Shown here: one piece after another, positions 41,858-51,469 of the stretch
Layout of the letters: each line of letters begins with the position of its first letter
Numbering within the stretch: position 1 is the stretch's first letter
NCBI RefSeq assembly: GCF_013522825.1
Contig: NZ_JAAMQZ010000003.1
Coordinates: 1-64,000, forward strand
DNA: 64,000 bases
Reading direction: 5' to 3'
DNA from: Stutzerimonas stutzeri
GTDB lineage: Bacteria; Pseudomonadota; Gammaproteobacteria; Pseudomonadales; Pseudomonadaceae
The notes under the pieces: generated by a model
Told to the model about the DNA's origin: nothing
The model's database searches: none
Seen by the model: only the letters and a program-made list of their open reading frames with translations
Position numbers and translations under genes: made by a program

Positions 41858-42520
41858 TCATTCGATCACCTGCCAGTGCCCGCCCTTCGCCGGGCCGATG
41901 CGGTGCAGTTTGCCGCTGGACTTGAGCTTGGCCAATTGCAATTCAACAGCCCGCGCACTCAACTGCAGCTGCTGCGCGAGTTTGCGCGCACTCAGAGTAG
42001 GTTCGCCACGTAGCAGAGCAAGGATGCGAGCCGCCGTGTCTTCGGTCGTTTTCTCCGAAGTTTTCTCCGGTATTTCCGGCTCCGCAGTGTCTTGCCATTC
42101 CATCCGCAGCGACGTCTGGTCATAGGGCTCGAAACTGTCGTTCAGCTCCAGCTGGCCACCTGCGGCCTGCCAGGCCTCACGGATTTTCGGCAAACCGGAG
42201 CCGGCGCGCTCACCCAGATTGATCATCAGAAACATCTGCTGCAGCGTGCGGTTGCGGCAGTCGCTCTCTCCCCCCTGCAGCGCCGCCTTGGCCGGCACCC
42301 GCAACAATCCGGGGTTGCGAAACTCGAAGCCGGACGGGCGCTTGATGATGCGCACCGAGGCGCGATCCGAGTAGTCGGCATGCACCAGGGTGTTGACCAG
42401 TGCCTCGCGCAGCGCCTGATGCAGCGGCGTATCGTCCTGGGCAGGCGCAGTTGGCCGCAGATCGGGCTGCAGGGCGAGCGCGACCGGGAAAACGGGACGT
42501 TCAACGAAAGCGCGGATCAT
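41858..42520 (-). CDS. N-terminally truncated AlbA/Schlafen-type ATP-binding protein
   Basis: 220 residues that correspond to the C-terminal half of COG2865-type proteins. The GHKL-like ATP-binding part begins DDTPLHQALREALVNTLVHADYSD and includes INLGERAGSGLPKI; the C-terminus is a winged helix ending KGGHWQVIE. The normal N-terminal AlbA_2 (Schlafen-like) domain of about 200 residues is missing. The start overlaps the recC stop as ATGA, so it may still be translated. Such genes often sit between hsdS and hsdR in type I restriction operons, which fits the hsdR remnant 47 bases downstream. Probably a relic. Confidence 0.75.
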   Translation of the reverse strand: MIRAFVERPVFPVALALQPDLRPTAPAQDDTPLHQALREALVNTLVHADYSDRASVRIIKRPSGFEFRNPGLLRVPAKAALQGGESDCRNRTLQQMFLMINLGERAGSGLPKIREAWQAAGGQLELNDSFEPYDQTSLRMEWQDTAEPEIPEKTSEKTTEDTAARILALLRGEPTLSARKLAQQLQLSARAVELQLAKLKSSGKLHRIGPAKGGHWQVIE

Positions 42521-45500
42521 TCCTCATCGGCTCCGCATTGTGCCAGCGCATCCAGAATCGGCCCGATCAGCTGTTCGGCCAGCATCTCGAAGCGCTCATC
42601 CAGTGGCTCACGGTCGCGGAAGGCCAGGGCATTCCAGGGGTCCAGGCTCTCGCCTTCGATGGGGCTGAACTCGGCGCCGAGCCAGGCTTCGCGGGCGCGC
42701 TTGCGCGCCGTGTCGAGCGGTTCGCTGCCGCGACTGGGATGGCGCCAGCCCTTGGCGAAGGCATGACTACTGCGCGGCAACAGCGGCAGCGGTTCGCAGA
42801 TGGCCTCGCGATAGGCGATCAGCCAGGGTTCCAATAGCTCGGCGGCGTTCGCCAGCGGCCCCAGCTGCCAGTCGCCTGATGGCGACAGCAGCAGGCTGTT
42901 GCGCTCGATGCCCGGCGTGGCGGCAAGGTTGAGCAGCAAATGACGCAGCCAGAACGGCGCCAGGTCCCATTCACCGAGGCGACCGAGTTTCCAGCCGAAC
43001 AAACCACCCGGCGTGACGCCATCGAGCCAGCCGTGGATGCGTACGCCGGCCAATGTGATATCTACCGGCAGCGGCTGCGGCACCTCGCTCGGGCGCAGCT
43101 CGAACAGCCGTGGCGCAAAGGCGCGCACCGGGCCACGCAGCTTGCCCCACAGCGCCCGACCGACTTCACCGGGCGGCAGCCAGCCGGCGGCGCAGGCCAT
43201 GCGGCGCTCCTCGTCATCGCTCCAGCCGTACTCCAGCGCTTGCAGCGACAAGCGTCGCAGGCCGTTCCAGGCGGGCATTTCCAGCTCGAATGGCTCATCG
43301 CTGGCCAGCGCCTCACGGCTATCGGCCAGACGCAGACCGAGACGCTGCTCCAGCAGAAAGCGCGACGGATGGCGGAAGCATTGCAGCAGCTGAGAGGGTT
43401 CAATGGTCAGCCAGGCTGCATCCGGCTCGGCCAGGCGGCTGGCGAATGGCGGCGGCAGCTGCGGCGGCTCGGCCAGTCGCTGGGCGGCACGGAACCAGGC
43501 CCCCGAAAAACCGCCGCTGGCGAAATTGCCCGGTGCGAAAGGCTGCAGCGGATGGGCGATGCCGATGCGCGCACTGGCCTTGCCGCCATCGGCCAGGATC
43601 GCGGTCAGGTCGACGGCTTCCAGCACTTCGCTGAGCAGCACCGAGGGCGGCAACTGAGCGTTGTCACGCGGGTCGCGCCCGACATAGGACAGGTACAGGG
43701 CATCGCGCGCCGAGAGCAGGGTTTCCAGCAGCAGGTAGCGATCATCCAGGCGCCGCGCGCGGTCGCCACGGCGCGGATGACGACCGATCAGGTCGAACCC
43801 CGACGGCGGCGTGCGCCGTGGAAAGACGCCATCGTCCAGCCCCAGCAGGCAGACCAGGCGGAACGGCAGGCTGCGCATCGGCACCATGGTGCAGAAGGTC
43901 ACCGCGCCGGTGAGAAAGCCCGAGGCGCCGCCGCCCTGTTGCAGCGCGGCACTAAGTTGCTGATGCACCAGTTCCAGCTCGATGGACCGGGTCAGTTCGG
44001 CGGCGAGCGCCTGTTCGCGCAGCGCGGTGCAGGCCTGGGACAGTACCAGCAGGGTATCGCCGGCCTCGCGTTCATCGAACAGGCTGTCGATCAGCCGTTG
44101 CAGGTCATCCGCCCACTCGGCCAGAGGCCGTGGCCGCGCCAGCTGGTCGGCGAGCTGACCGAGCCGCTCGACGAACGCCACCAGCCGCCCCAGCAGTTGC
44201 CCGCGCGCGCCTTCCAGGGCATCCAGCGGCCAGTGCTCGCCCAGCAGCGGCGCGCCATCGCCGGCCAGTTGCGGCGGTGCGGCGAAGCCCAGCAGCAGGC
44301 GATCCAGGCCCTGGCGCCAGGTGAAGGCCGCTTCGTCCGGCAGGCCCAGGCGTGCCCGCTGCCCGCCATCGCGGCCCCAGCGCACGCCGGCCTCGCGCAG
44401 CCAGTCGCGCAGCAGCGGCAGGTCTTCGCTTTCGATGCCGGCGCGGCGGGCGATGGCCGGCTGCTCCAGCCAGGCGAGGATTTCCTCGGCGGTGAAACGG
44501 CTTTGCGCCAGCATCAGCAGTTCGAGGAAGGCCTCGATCAGCGGCACCTCGGCCCGCAGGCTGCGATCGGCCAGGCTGTAGGGAATGCGCGGCACGCCTT
44601 CGCGGGCGGCGAAGACGGCTTCGATAAAGGGTGCGTAACGTTCGATGTCCGGCGTCAGCACCACCACCTGGTCGGGACTCAACGTGGGGTCGGCGGCAAA
44701 GCGCGCGAGCAACTGGTCATGAAGGATTTCCACTTCGCGCAGTGGCGAATGGGCGATATGCATTTCCAGCGAGCGGTCATCGTCGACCAGGCACAGGCGC
44801 TCATCCGGGTGGCGCGTGCGCAGGCGCAGGATGTCGTGCTGCAGGGCGTGCAGCAGGCTGTCATCGCGCAGCTCTTCGTCCTCGGAATACAGCCCGAACT
44901 CCTGGCCGTCGAGGCTGAACAGCGCATCGAAGAAATCGCGGCCCTGCTTGCCAAGACTTGCGAGCAGCGGATGGCCGACGTCGAGATACCAGTCCTCAGC
45001 GCCGGACGGCTGGGGAGCTACTGCGCTCCCCAACCGCCCGGAATTGGGTAACTGCCGCGCCAGCTCACGGATATCGCGGATATCGCCCCAGGCCTCGCGG
45101 CTCGGGTTGAGTGCGCAGACCACCACGTCGATATGCCGCGCCAGGCCGTCGAGCACACGCAGGTGATGCGGCGGCAGGCTGCTGATGCCGAACACCAGCA
45201 GGCGCTCGGGCAGGCCGGGCAGCGGCTCGTCGCGGTACAGCCGCTGCAGCAGTTCGCCCAGCAGGCGCGCGCGGTGCGGGTGGCCATCCTTGGTCAGCTC
45301 ATGCCAGAGCAGCGCCTGCCAGCCTTCATCGGGGCCAAGGTCGAGGGTTTCGCCGCGCTCCCAGGCGGCCAGCCAGTCATCACGATAGAGCAGGTACTGG
45401 TCGAAGGTATCGGCGATCTTCGCCGCCAGCGACAGCCGCCGCCGCTCGTCGCCGCCGTCCAGGTACTGCGCCAGACGCGGCGTCAGCTCAAGGTTGGCCG

Positions 45501-45801
45501 GCTCGCACAGCCAGTCGTAAAGGCGCCAGGTCAGGGTTTGCGGAGCGAAGGCCGACTGCTCGGGGAGCTGGCCAAGCACCGTTCGGCTCAGGTCCCAGAC
45601 GAAACGGGCCGGCAGCTGCGTGTCCAGTTGCATGGCGATGCCCTGCTTGCGCGCCAGCTCCAGCGTCAGCCAGCGCCCCATGCCCTGGCTCGGCACCACC
45701 ACCAGCGCCGGCGCGAAGGGATCGGCCAATGGCTTGGCCAGCAGCGTGGTGGCCAGTTCGCCAAGGGTTTCCAGATCGGGAGCGTGATAGAGGCTGAGCA
45801 T
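42517..45801 (-). CDS. recC: exonuclease V subunit gamma (RecC)
   Basis: The Chi-recognition subunit of RecBCD. The 1094-residue protein starts MLSLYHAPDLETLGELATTL and contains the inactive helicase-like domains typical of RecC (VVPSQGMGRWLTLELAR, LLGLDDGVFPR) plus the nuclease-like C-terminal domain. The length is normal, so the insertion downstream has not visibly shortened it. It is the first gene of the rec cluster. Confidence 0.95.
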   Translation of the reverse strand: MLSLYHAPDLETLGELATTLLAKPLADPFAPALVVVPSQGMGRWLTLELARKQGIAMQLDTQLPARFVWDLSRTVLGQLPEQSAFAPQTLTWRLYDWLCEPANLELTPRLAQYLDGGDERRRLSLAAKIADTFDQYLLYRDDWLAAWERGETLDLGPDEGWQALLWHELTKDGHPHRARLLGELLQRLYRDEPLPGLPERLLVFGISSLPPHHLRVLDGLARHIDVVVCALNPSREAWGDIRDIRELARQLPNSGRLGSAVAPQPSGAEDWYLDVGHPLLASLGKQGRDFFDALFSLDGQEFGLYSEDEELRDDSLLHALQHDILRLRTRHPDERLCLVDDDRSLEMHIAHSPLREVEILHDQLLARFAADPTLSPDQVVVLTPDIERYAPFIEAVFAAREGVPRIPYSLADRSLRAEVPLIEAFLELLMLAQSRFTAEEILAWLEQPAIARRAGIESEDLPLLRDWLREAGVRWGRDGGQRARLGLPDEAAFTWRQGLDRLLLGFAAPPQLAGDGAPLLGEHWPLDALEGARGQLLGRLVAFVERLGQLADQLARPRPLAEWADDLQRLIDSLFDEREAGDTLLVLSQACTALREQALAAELTRSIELELVHQQLSAALQQGGGASGFLTGAVTFCTMVPMRSLPFRLVCLLGLDDGVFPRRTPPSGFDLIGRHPRRGDRARRLDDRYLLLETLLSARDALYLSYVGRDPRDNAQLPPSVLLSEVLEAVDLTAILADGGKASARIGIAHPLQPFAPGNFASGGFSGAWFRAAQRLAEPPQLPPPFASRLAEPDAAWLTIEPSQLLQCFRHPSRFLLEQRLGLRLADSREALASDEPFELEMPAWNGLRRLSLQALEYGWSDDEERRMACAAGWLPPGEVGRALWGKLRGPVRAFAPRLFELRPSEVPQPLPVDITLAGVRIHGWLDGVTPGGLFGWKLGRLGEWDLAPFWLRHLLLNLAATPGIERNSLLLSPSGDWQLGPLANAAELLEPWLIAYREAICEPLPLLPRSSHAFAKGWRHPSRGSEPLDTARKRAREAWLGAEFSPIEGESLDPWNALAFRDREPLDERFEMLAEQLIGPILDALAQCGADEE

Positions 45802-46026
45802 GGGCGGCGGCTTCGCTGAAATCAGTGCGCAAGGGTAGCAAGAAGCGGCGTGCCAGCGGGTTTGGCGATAAGCGCGACATGCGTTACGCAGGCAGCGCGT
45901 TCTACTCCTTTCGCACGTCCTTTCCTGTTCTTGTGATCAATACCAATTCCCCTGCAGAGCAATAGGATATTTGCTCAAGGCAATCCCTATGCACGCTGTC
46001 GCCGGCCTGATGGCCAGGAGTAATCG

Positions 46027-46917
46027 ATGAAATTGAATAACAGGAAACTGCTGGTCCTCTCCCTTGGCGCAATGCTGGGCGCGACGCCATTCCTCCAGGC
46101 CACAGCCGACACCACCCAGGCCAAGGGCTCCATCGAGCGCAGCCATGCACGACAGGCCGGCGCCCTGCTGGACCGCGCCGTCGCACATTTGCAGAGCCAT
46201 GGCCCCGAACAGTCACTGGCGGCCTTCAATGACCGCAAGGGCGGCTTCGTCGAGGGCGAGTACTACCTGTTCACCCTCGGCCTCGACGGCACCATGCTTT
46301 CCAGCAACGGCGCCTCCCGCGCGCTGGTGGGCCTGAACGTGCTGGATCTTACGGATGCCGCCGGCAAGCCCTTCATGCGCGAAATCCTGGACAAGGCCAG
46401 GACAGCCGATAGCGGCAAGGTGGCCTATCACTGGCTCAACCCGGTCGACAACAGAGTGGAAGACAAGGTGAGCCAGTTCCGCAAGGTCGGCGAGCATATT
46501 CTCGCCGTCGGCTATTACATCCCGCGCGCCTCGGCCGAACAGGCGCGCAGGATGCTCGACAAGGCTGTTGCGCTGATGAAGCAGTCGGGCAGAGAAGCCG
46601 CGTTCAGGACCTTCAACGATCCCCAGGGCGGCTTCGTCATCAATGATGAATATGTCTTCGTCATCGGCCTGGAGGATGGCAAATACCGCGCCAGCGGCGC
46701 CTCGCCGAATCTGGTCGGCGTCGACGTGCGGGAAATCAATGACGCCGCCGGTACACCGCTGTTCAAGCAGATGATCGCGCTGGCCAGGGACAAGGGCACC
46801 GGCACCGTCGATTACGTCTGGCGCAATCCGGCCACCAATGCCGTGGAACGCAAGCATTCGCTGATCCAGCGGTTCGACGACGTGCTGCTCGGCGTCGGCT
46901 ACTACTCGGCCAACTGA
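46027..46917 (+). CDS. exported tandem Cache-domain protein
   Basis: 296 residues with a signal peptide (MKLNNRKLLVLSLGAMLGA) and two internal repeats (about 38-165 and 168-296). Each repeat contains F-N-D-x-x-GGF, an E-Y-x-F-x-x-G-L strand and a final LxVGYY motif. These are single-Cache (sCache) small-molecule sensor domains. There is no membrane or signalling domain, so it is a free periplasmic protein that might bind a ligand and work with a separate partner. GGAG lies at 46014-46019. Confidence 0.82.
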   Translation: MKLNNRKLLVLSLGAMLGATPFLQATADTTQAKGSIERSHARQAGALLDRAVAHLQSHGPEQSLAAFNDRKGGFVEGEYYLFTLGLDGTMLSSNGASRALVGLNVLDLTDAAGKPFMREILDKARTADSGKVAYHWLNPVDNRVEDKVSQFRKVGEHILAVGYYIPRASAEQARRMLDKAVALMKQSGREAAFRTFNDPQGGFVINDEYVFVIGLEDGKYRASGASPNLVGVDVREINDAAGTPLFKQMIALARDKGTGTVDYVWRNPATNAVERKHSLIQRFDDVLLGVGYYSAN

Positions 46918-47103
46918 TCCTCCTGAACGCGCCTGCAGCTATCCGGCTGTTGACGATCCATTTGCGCATTTCTGATAAACGCAGATGACAATCATGTGAA
47001 CAGCCGCCTCCGGGCGATGGTCAATCTCTATATCCCTCAGTTCGCTGCCGCCATGGTCTGGCGGGCTGAGGCCATTGATCATCGAACAGCCGGAGCCGAG
47101 TCG

Positions 47104-48789
47104 ATGCTGACGCTGCTGCACCTGCTTTCTTCCATTGCCCTGCTGGTCTGGGGAACGCACATCGTGCGTACCGGGATCATGCGGGTGTATGGCTCGCACC
47201 TGCGGCGCCTGCTCGGCCAGAGCACCGGCTACTCGCCGCTGGCCTTTGGCGCCGGCATCGGCGTCACCGCCCTGGTGCAAAGCAGCAATGCCACCGCGCT
47301 GCTGGCCATCTCGTTCGTTGCACAGGGCCTGATGTCGCTGCCCACCGCGCTGGCCGTGATGCTCGGCGCGGACGTGGGCACGGCGCTCATGGCCCGGGTG
47401 CTGACACTCGATCTTTCCTGGCTGTCGCCACTGTTCACCCTGATTGGCGTCTGCCTGTTCCTCTCGCGCAAGCAGTCCCGCGCGGGCCAGCTCGGTCGTG
47501 TACTCATCGGCCTGGGGCTGATCATTCTCGCACTGCAGCTGATCGTCTCCACGGCCACGCCGATCACCGAGGCGCGCGGCATGCGAGTGCTGTTTTCTTC
47601 CCTGGCTGGCGACACTCTGCTGGCAGTAGTGGTCGGCGCCGCGTTCGCACTGCTTTCCTATTCCAGCCTGGCCGCCGTACTGCTGACCGCGACCCTGGCC
47701 AGTGCCGGCCTGATCGGTCTGCCGGTCGCGCTGGGCGTGGTCATCGGCGCGAATATCGGCAGCGGCGTTCTCGCCTGGCTGAACGCCAGCCTGCAACCTG
47801 CGCCGGCCCGTCGCGTAGCGCTGGGTAACCTGCTCTACAAGCTCGCGGGATTGGCGGTGCTGCCCTTTCTCGGGCCGCTGGTGGAATGGATGGGCACTCT
47901 CGGCTACAGCGCGCAGACCCAGGTCATCGGCTTCCATCTGGCTTACAACACCCTGCGCTGCCTGGCGTTGCTGCCCACCGTGGGGCTTATGGCCCGGCTC
48001 TGCGAGTACCTGCTACCGGAACGTGAAACGGTTACCGGCATCGCGCAGCCGCGGTATCTGGACTCCGCCGCTCTCGACACCCCGAGCCTGGCGCTGGCGA
48101 ATGCCGCGCGTGAAACGTTGCGCATCGGTGACCTGGTTGAGCACATGCTGGCGCGCCTGCAGGATGTTCTGCGCGATGACCGGCCCGAATCCGGCGAGGA
48201 AATCCGCCGCATGGATGACGACGTCGATGCGCTATACAGCGGCGTGAAGCTCTACCTGGCCCGTATGTCGCGCGAAGACCTGGCCGAACAGGAAGGACGG
48301 CGCTGGGCAGAAATCATCGAGCTGACGATCAATCTCGAACAGGCCGGCGACATCATCGAGCATATGCTGGGCAAGATTCAGCGCATCAAGACCGCCAAAC
48401 GACGCTCCTTCTCCCATGATGGGCTGGAAGAACTGAATCGGTTGCATGCCCTGCTGAGTGCGAATCTGCACCTGGGTTTGTCCGTGTTCCTCTCCAGCGA
48501 CCCTCAGAGCGCCAGGCAACTGCTGGAACAGAAACGCCAGTTTCGCAAGCATGAACGGGAGCTGGCCCACGCCCACGTCCATCGCCTGCACCACCGGGTC
48601 ATGGAAAGCATCGACACCAGCGCCACTCACCTGGAGCTGATTGCCGACATGAAACGGCTCAACTCGCTGTTCTGCAGCCCGGCCTATGCCGCCATCGAAG
48701 CAGGCTCGGTACAGCAGGCCGGCAAACGTGACGAAAGAACCGAAAACCCGATGGCGCCAGGTGCATCAGCGGATGGTGCAGCCTTGTAG
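47104..48789 (+). CDS. Na/Pi cotransporter family protein with PhoU-like tail
   Basis: 561 residues from the ATG at 47104 (GGAG about 10 bases upstream); the longer upstream frame adds a non-membrane leader and is unlikely. The membrane half has two inverted repeats with QSSNATALLAISF and LLSYSSLAAVLLTAT; the C-terminal half (about 335-545) is PhoU-like. It is a paralogue of the protein at 10935-12779. The second repeat has S-Y-S-S where the QS motif would be, so transport in this copy may differ. Confidence 0.85.
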   Translation: MLTLLHLLSSIALLVWGTHIVRTGIMRVYGSHLRRLLGQSTGYSPLAFGAGIGVTALVQSSNATALLAISFVAQGLMSLPTALAVMLGADVGTALMARVLTLDLSWLSPLFTLIGVCLFLSRKQSRAGQLGRVLIGLGLIILALQLIVSTATPITEARGMRVLFSSLAGDTLLAVVVGAAFALLSYSSLAAVLLTATLASAGLIGLPVALGVVIGANIGSGVLAWLNASLQPAPARRVALGNLLYKLAGLAVLPFLGPLVEWMGTLGYSAQTQVIGFHLAYNTLRCLALLPTVGLMARLCEYLLPERETVTGIAQPRYLDSAALDTPSLALANAARETLRIGDLVEHMLARLQDVLRDDRPESGEEIRRMDDDVDALYSGVKLYLARMSREDLAEQEGRRWAEIIELTINLEQAGDIIEHMLGKIQRIKTAKRRSFSHDGLEELNRLHALLSANLHLGLSVFLSSDPQSARQLLEQKRQFRKHERELAHAHVHRLHHRVMESIDTSATHLELIADMKRLNSLFCSPAYAAIEAGSVQQAGKRDERTENPMAPGASADGAAL

Positions 48790-48804
48790 GCCTCGCATCG
48801 GCAG

Positions 48805-48838
48805 CGGGCGACCTGCGCGAACCTTCGCAGGTCGCCCG
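48805..48838. terminator. hairpin between convergent genes
   Basis: CGGGCGACCTGCG faces CGCAGGTCGCCCG, a 13-base-pair stem with an 8-base loop, without a T-run on either strand. It separates the Na/Pi cotransporter and TRAP permease genes. Confidence 0.7.
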
Positions 48839-48843
48839 TCCAC

Positions 48844-51438
48844 TCAGCTCGGCTGGGGAGGCTGGCCCGTGCCGCCGGCGTTCGGCGTCCGGGTGGCAGC
48901 ACGCCGCCGCTGCATCCACACAACCAGACCGAACAGCATAAGGCCTGGAAGCCACATCCACTCCTTGGCCCAGCGGTCGGTCGGCGCGCGCACTACCAGG
49001 ATTTCCTGATCGAACTCCAGTCCCAGATCGGCCGCGACACTGCCAAAAGCCACGCTGTCGATCAGTACCTTGCCGTCTTCTTCATAGGTCGTCAGGCCGA
49101 TCTTTTCGAGCTTTTCCTCCCCCGTCTCGCCATCAGGAATGGCCAGTAGCAGGCTGAACTCGCGGGGATCGCCCACCGCATCCTCGCCGCGAATACGCAT
49201 ACGCAGCTGGCTATCCGGGTCCACTGCATCGAGTGCCTGCACCAGCTCCGCCGGCGGAATATCCTGGTAGGGATCGTGCACGATGTCCATCCAGAAACCG
49301 GGACGGAACAGAGTGAAGGCCACCAGCAACAGCAGCACGCTTTCGTACCAGCGGCTGCGCACCAGGAAAAAGCCCTGGGTGCCGGCAGCGAAAACCAGCA
49401 TCGCCCCGGTGGCGACGAAGAAGATCAACACCCCATGCCAGAAACTCACATCGATCAGCAGCAGGTCGGTATTGAAGATGAACAGGAAGGGTAGCGCCGC
49501 CGTACGCAGGCTGTAGTAGAACGCCTGGATCCCGGTCCTGATCGGGTCGCCCTTGGATACCGCGGCGGCTGCGAACGAGGCCAGCCCCACCGGCGGCGTC
49601 ACGTCGGCCATGATGCCGAAATAGAAGACGAACAGATGCACCGCAATCAGCGGCACGATCAGCCCGTTCTGCTGGCCGAGCGCGACTACCACTGGCGCCA
49701 GCAGGCTGGATACCACGATGTAGTTGGCGGTAGTCGGCAAGCCCATACCGAGGATCAGGCTGAAAATGGCGACCAGCACCAGCATCAGCAGCAGATTACC
49801 CATCGACAGCAACTCGACCAGATCCGCCAGCACCAGGCCGACACCGGTCTGTGACACCGCACCGACGATGACACCCGCCGCCGCCGTGGCGATGCCAATG
49901 CCGATCATGTTGCGCGCACCGGCGATCATCCCTTCACGCAGATCGATCAATCCGTCCAGCGCAGTGCCGTGAGTCACGCCGCCGTCACCGCGCAACCAGG
50001 ACAGCAGTGGACGCTGGGTCAGCAGGATGATCACCAGCATCACCGAACCCCAGAACGCCGAAAGGCCAGGCGACAGACGCTCGATCATCAGGCACCAGAC
50101 CAGCACCACTACCGGCAACAGGAAATGCAGGCCCGACAGCAGTACGGCGCGCGTCTGCGGCAACTCCGTCAATGGCTTGTCCGGGTCTTCAGACGGCAGG
50201 GGCGGATTACTTGCAGCAACCTTGAGCAGCGCCAGATAGACAATCGCCAGCAGCACCGAGATGCCCGGTAGCGCGTAGTCGCCAAGCGCCGGCTTGAGCC
50301 AACCGAGGCCGTAGTACACCGCCAGCGAAAGGCCGGAGATCAACGCGGCACCGAAAGCGAAGCCGGTCAAACGACGCAGCCAAGGCTTGGGCTGGTGATT
50401 GCCGATACGCTGCATGTTCTGCTTGAGCGCTTCGAGATGCACGATGTAGAGCAGCGCAATATAGGAAATCGCCGCGGGCAGGAAGGCATGTTTGATGATC
50501 TCGACATAGGGCATGCCCACGTACTCGACCATCAGGAATGCCGCCGCTCCCATCACCGGCGGCATGATCTGGCCATTGACCGAAGAAGCCACCTCCACCG
50601 CACCGGCTCTCTCCTTGCTGAAGCCGACCTTCTTCATCATCGGAATGGTGAAGGTACCGGTGGTCACCACGTTGGCGATGGACGAGCCGGAGATCAGTCC
50701 GGTCATGCCCGAGGCGACTACCGCCGCCTTCGCCGGCCCGCCGCGCATGTGGCCGAGCAGGCTGAACGCCAGCTGGATGAAATAATGACCCGCGCCTGCG
50801 CGTTCGAGCAGCGCACCGAACAGCACGAAAAGAAAGACGAAGCTGGTGGATACCCCCAGGGCGATGCCGAACACGCCTTCGGTGGTGATCCACTGGTGGT
50901 TGGCCAGCGCGGTGAAACTCACTCCGCGATGGGCCAGGAAGCCGGGCATATAAGGTCCGGCCAGGCTGTAGATCAGGAATACCAGGGCAATGATTGCCAA
51001 TGGCGGGCCGAGCGCACGACGCGTCGCCTCCAGCAGCAGCGGGATACCAATGCAGGCAGTCACCAGGTCAGCGGTGGTCAGACTGCCTGGCCGCAACGCC
51101 AGCTGCTGGTAGAAGATGAACAGATAGGCGGCACTCGCAGCTGCGACCAGGCCCAGGGCGATATCCACCAATGGCACACGATTACGTGGCGAGCGCTTGA
51201 AGGCGGGATAGGCGAGAAATGCCAGCAACAACGCGAATGCCAGATGGATGGCCCGCGTTTCGGTATCGTTGAGTACGCCAATGCGAAAGATGTACGGCAG
51301 CGGCGAGGCAATCCACAACTGGAATAGCGACCAGAGCAGCGCCAGCCCGGCGATGACATGGGCCATCAGCCCGTCGGGCAATCTTGCGCCGACATCCTGA
51401 GCGATCAGCTCTTCGGTGGAGAGTTCTTTGTCTTGCAT
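48844..51438 (-). CDS. TRAP transporter permease, fused 4TM/12TM subunits
   Basis: 864 residues with about 20 membrane segments, combining the small and large TRAP permease subunits. Features include GMTGLISGSSIANVVTTGTF and NGQIMPPVMGAAAF in the first repeat and ILGMGLPTTANYIVVSSL in the second, all typical of TRAP DctM. The C-terminal ~150 residues form a soluble DUF3394-type domain. It pairs with the TAXI binding protein upstream. Substrates of TAXI-TRAP systems are mostly unknown, with glutamate reported in one case. I chose MQDKELSTEEL at 51438 as the start. Confidence 0.9.
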   Translation of the reverse strand: MQDKELSTEELIAQDVGARLPDGLMAHVIAGLALLWSLFQLWIASPLPYIFRIGVLNDTETRAIHLAFALLLAFLAYPAFKRSPRNRVPLVDIALGLVAAASAAYLFIFYQQLALRPGSLTTADLVTACIGIPLLLEATRRALGPPLAIIALVFLIYSLAGPYMPGFLAHRGVSFTALANHQWITTEGVFGIALGVSTSFVFLFVLFGALLERAGAGHYFIQLAFSLLGHMRGGPAKAAVVASGMTGLISGSSIANVVTTGTFTIPMMKKVGFSKERAGAVEVASSVNGQIMPPVMGAAAFLMVEYVGMPYVEIIKHAFLPAAISYIALLYIVHLEALKQNMQRIGNHQPKPWLRRLTGFAFGAALISGLSLAVYYGLGWLKPALGDYALPGISVLLAIVYLALLKVAASNPPLPSEDPDKPLTELPQTRAVLLSGLHFLLPVVVLVWCLMIERLSPGLSAFWGSVMLVIILLTQRPLLSWLRGDGGVTHGTALDGLIDLREGMIAGARNMIGIGIATAAAGVIVGAVSQTGVGLVLADLVELLSMGNLLLMLVLVAIFSLILGMGLPTTANYIVVSSLLAPVVVALGQQNGLIVPLIAVHLFVFYFGIMADVTPPVGLASFAAAAVSKGDPIRTGIQAFYYSLRTAALPFLFIFNTDLLLIDVSFWHGVLIFFVATGAMLVFAAGTQGFFLVRSRWYESVLLLLVAFTLFRPGFWMDIVHDPYQDIPPAELVQALDAVDPDSQLRMRIRGEDAVGDPREFSLLLAIPDGETGEEKLEKIGLTTYEEDGKVLIDSVAFGSVAADLGLEFDQEILVVRAPTDRWAKEWMWLPGLMLFGLVVWMQRRRAATRTPNAGGTGQPPQPS

Positions 51439-51469
51439 GGGGCAGGCCTGTTGGGGAACGGAAACGGCA

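Noticed and set aside
36200..45801. A retron or other RecBCD-guarding defence system beside recBCD
   Set aside because: I see no reverse transcriptase, effector or structured RNA; only the collapsed restriction remnant is supported.
46950..47000. Possible Pho box before the second Na/Pi cotransporter gene (TTGTCAT on the minus strand near 46985)
   Set aside because: Only one half-site matches and it points away from the gene, so PhoB control is not supported.
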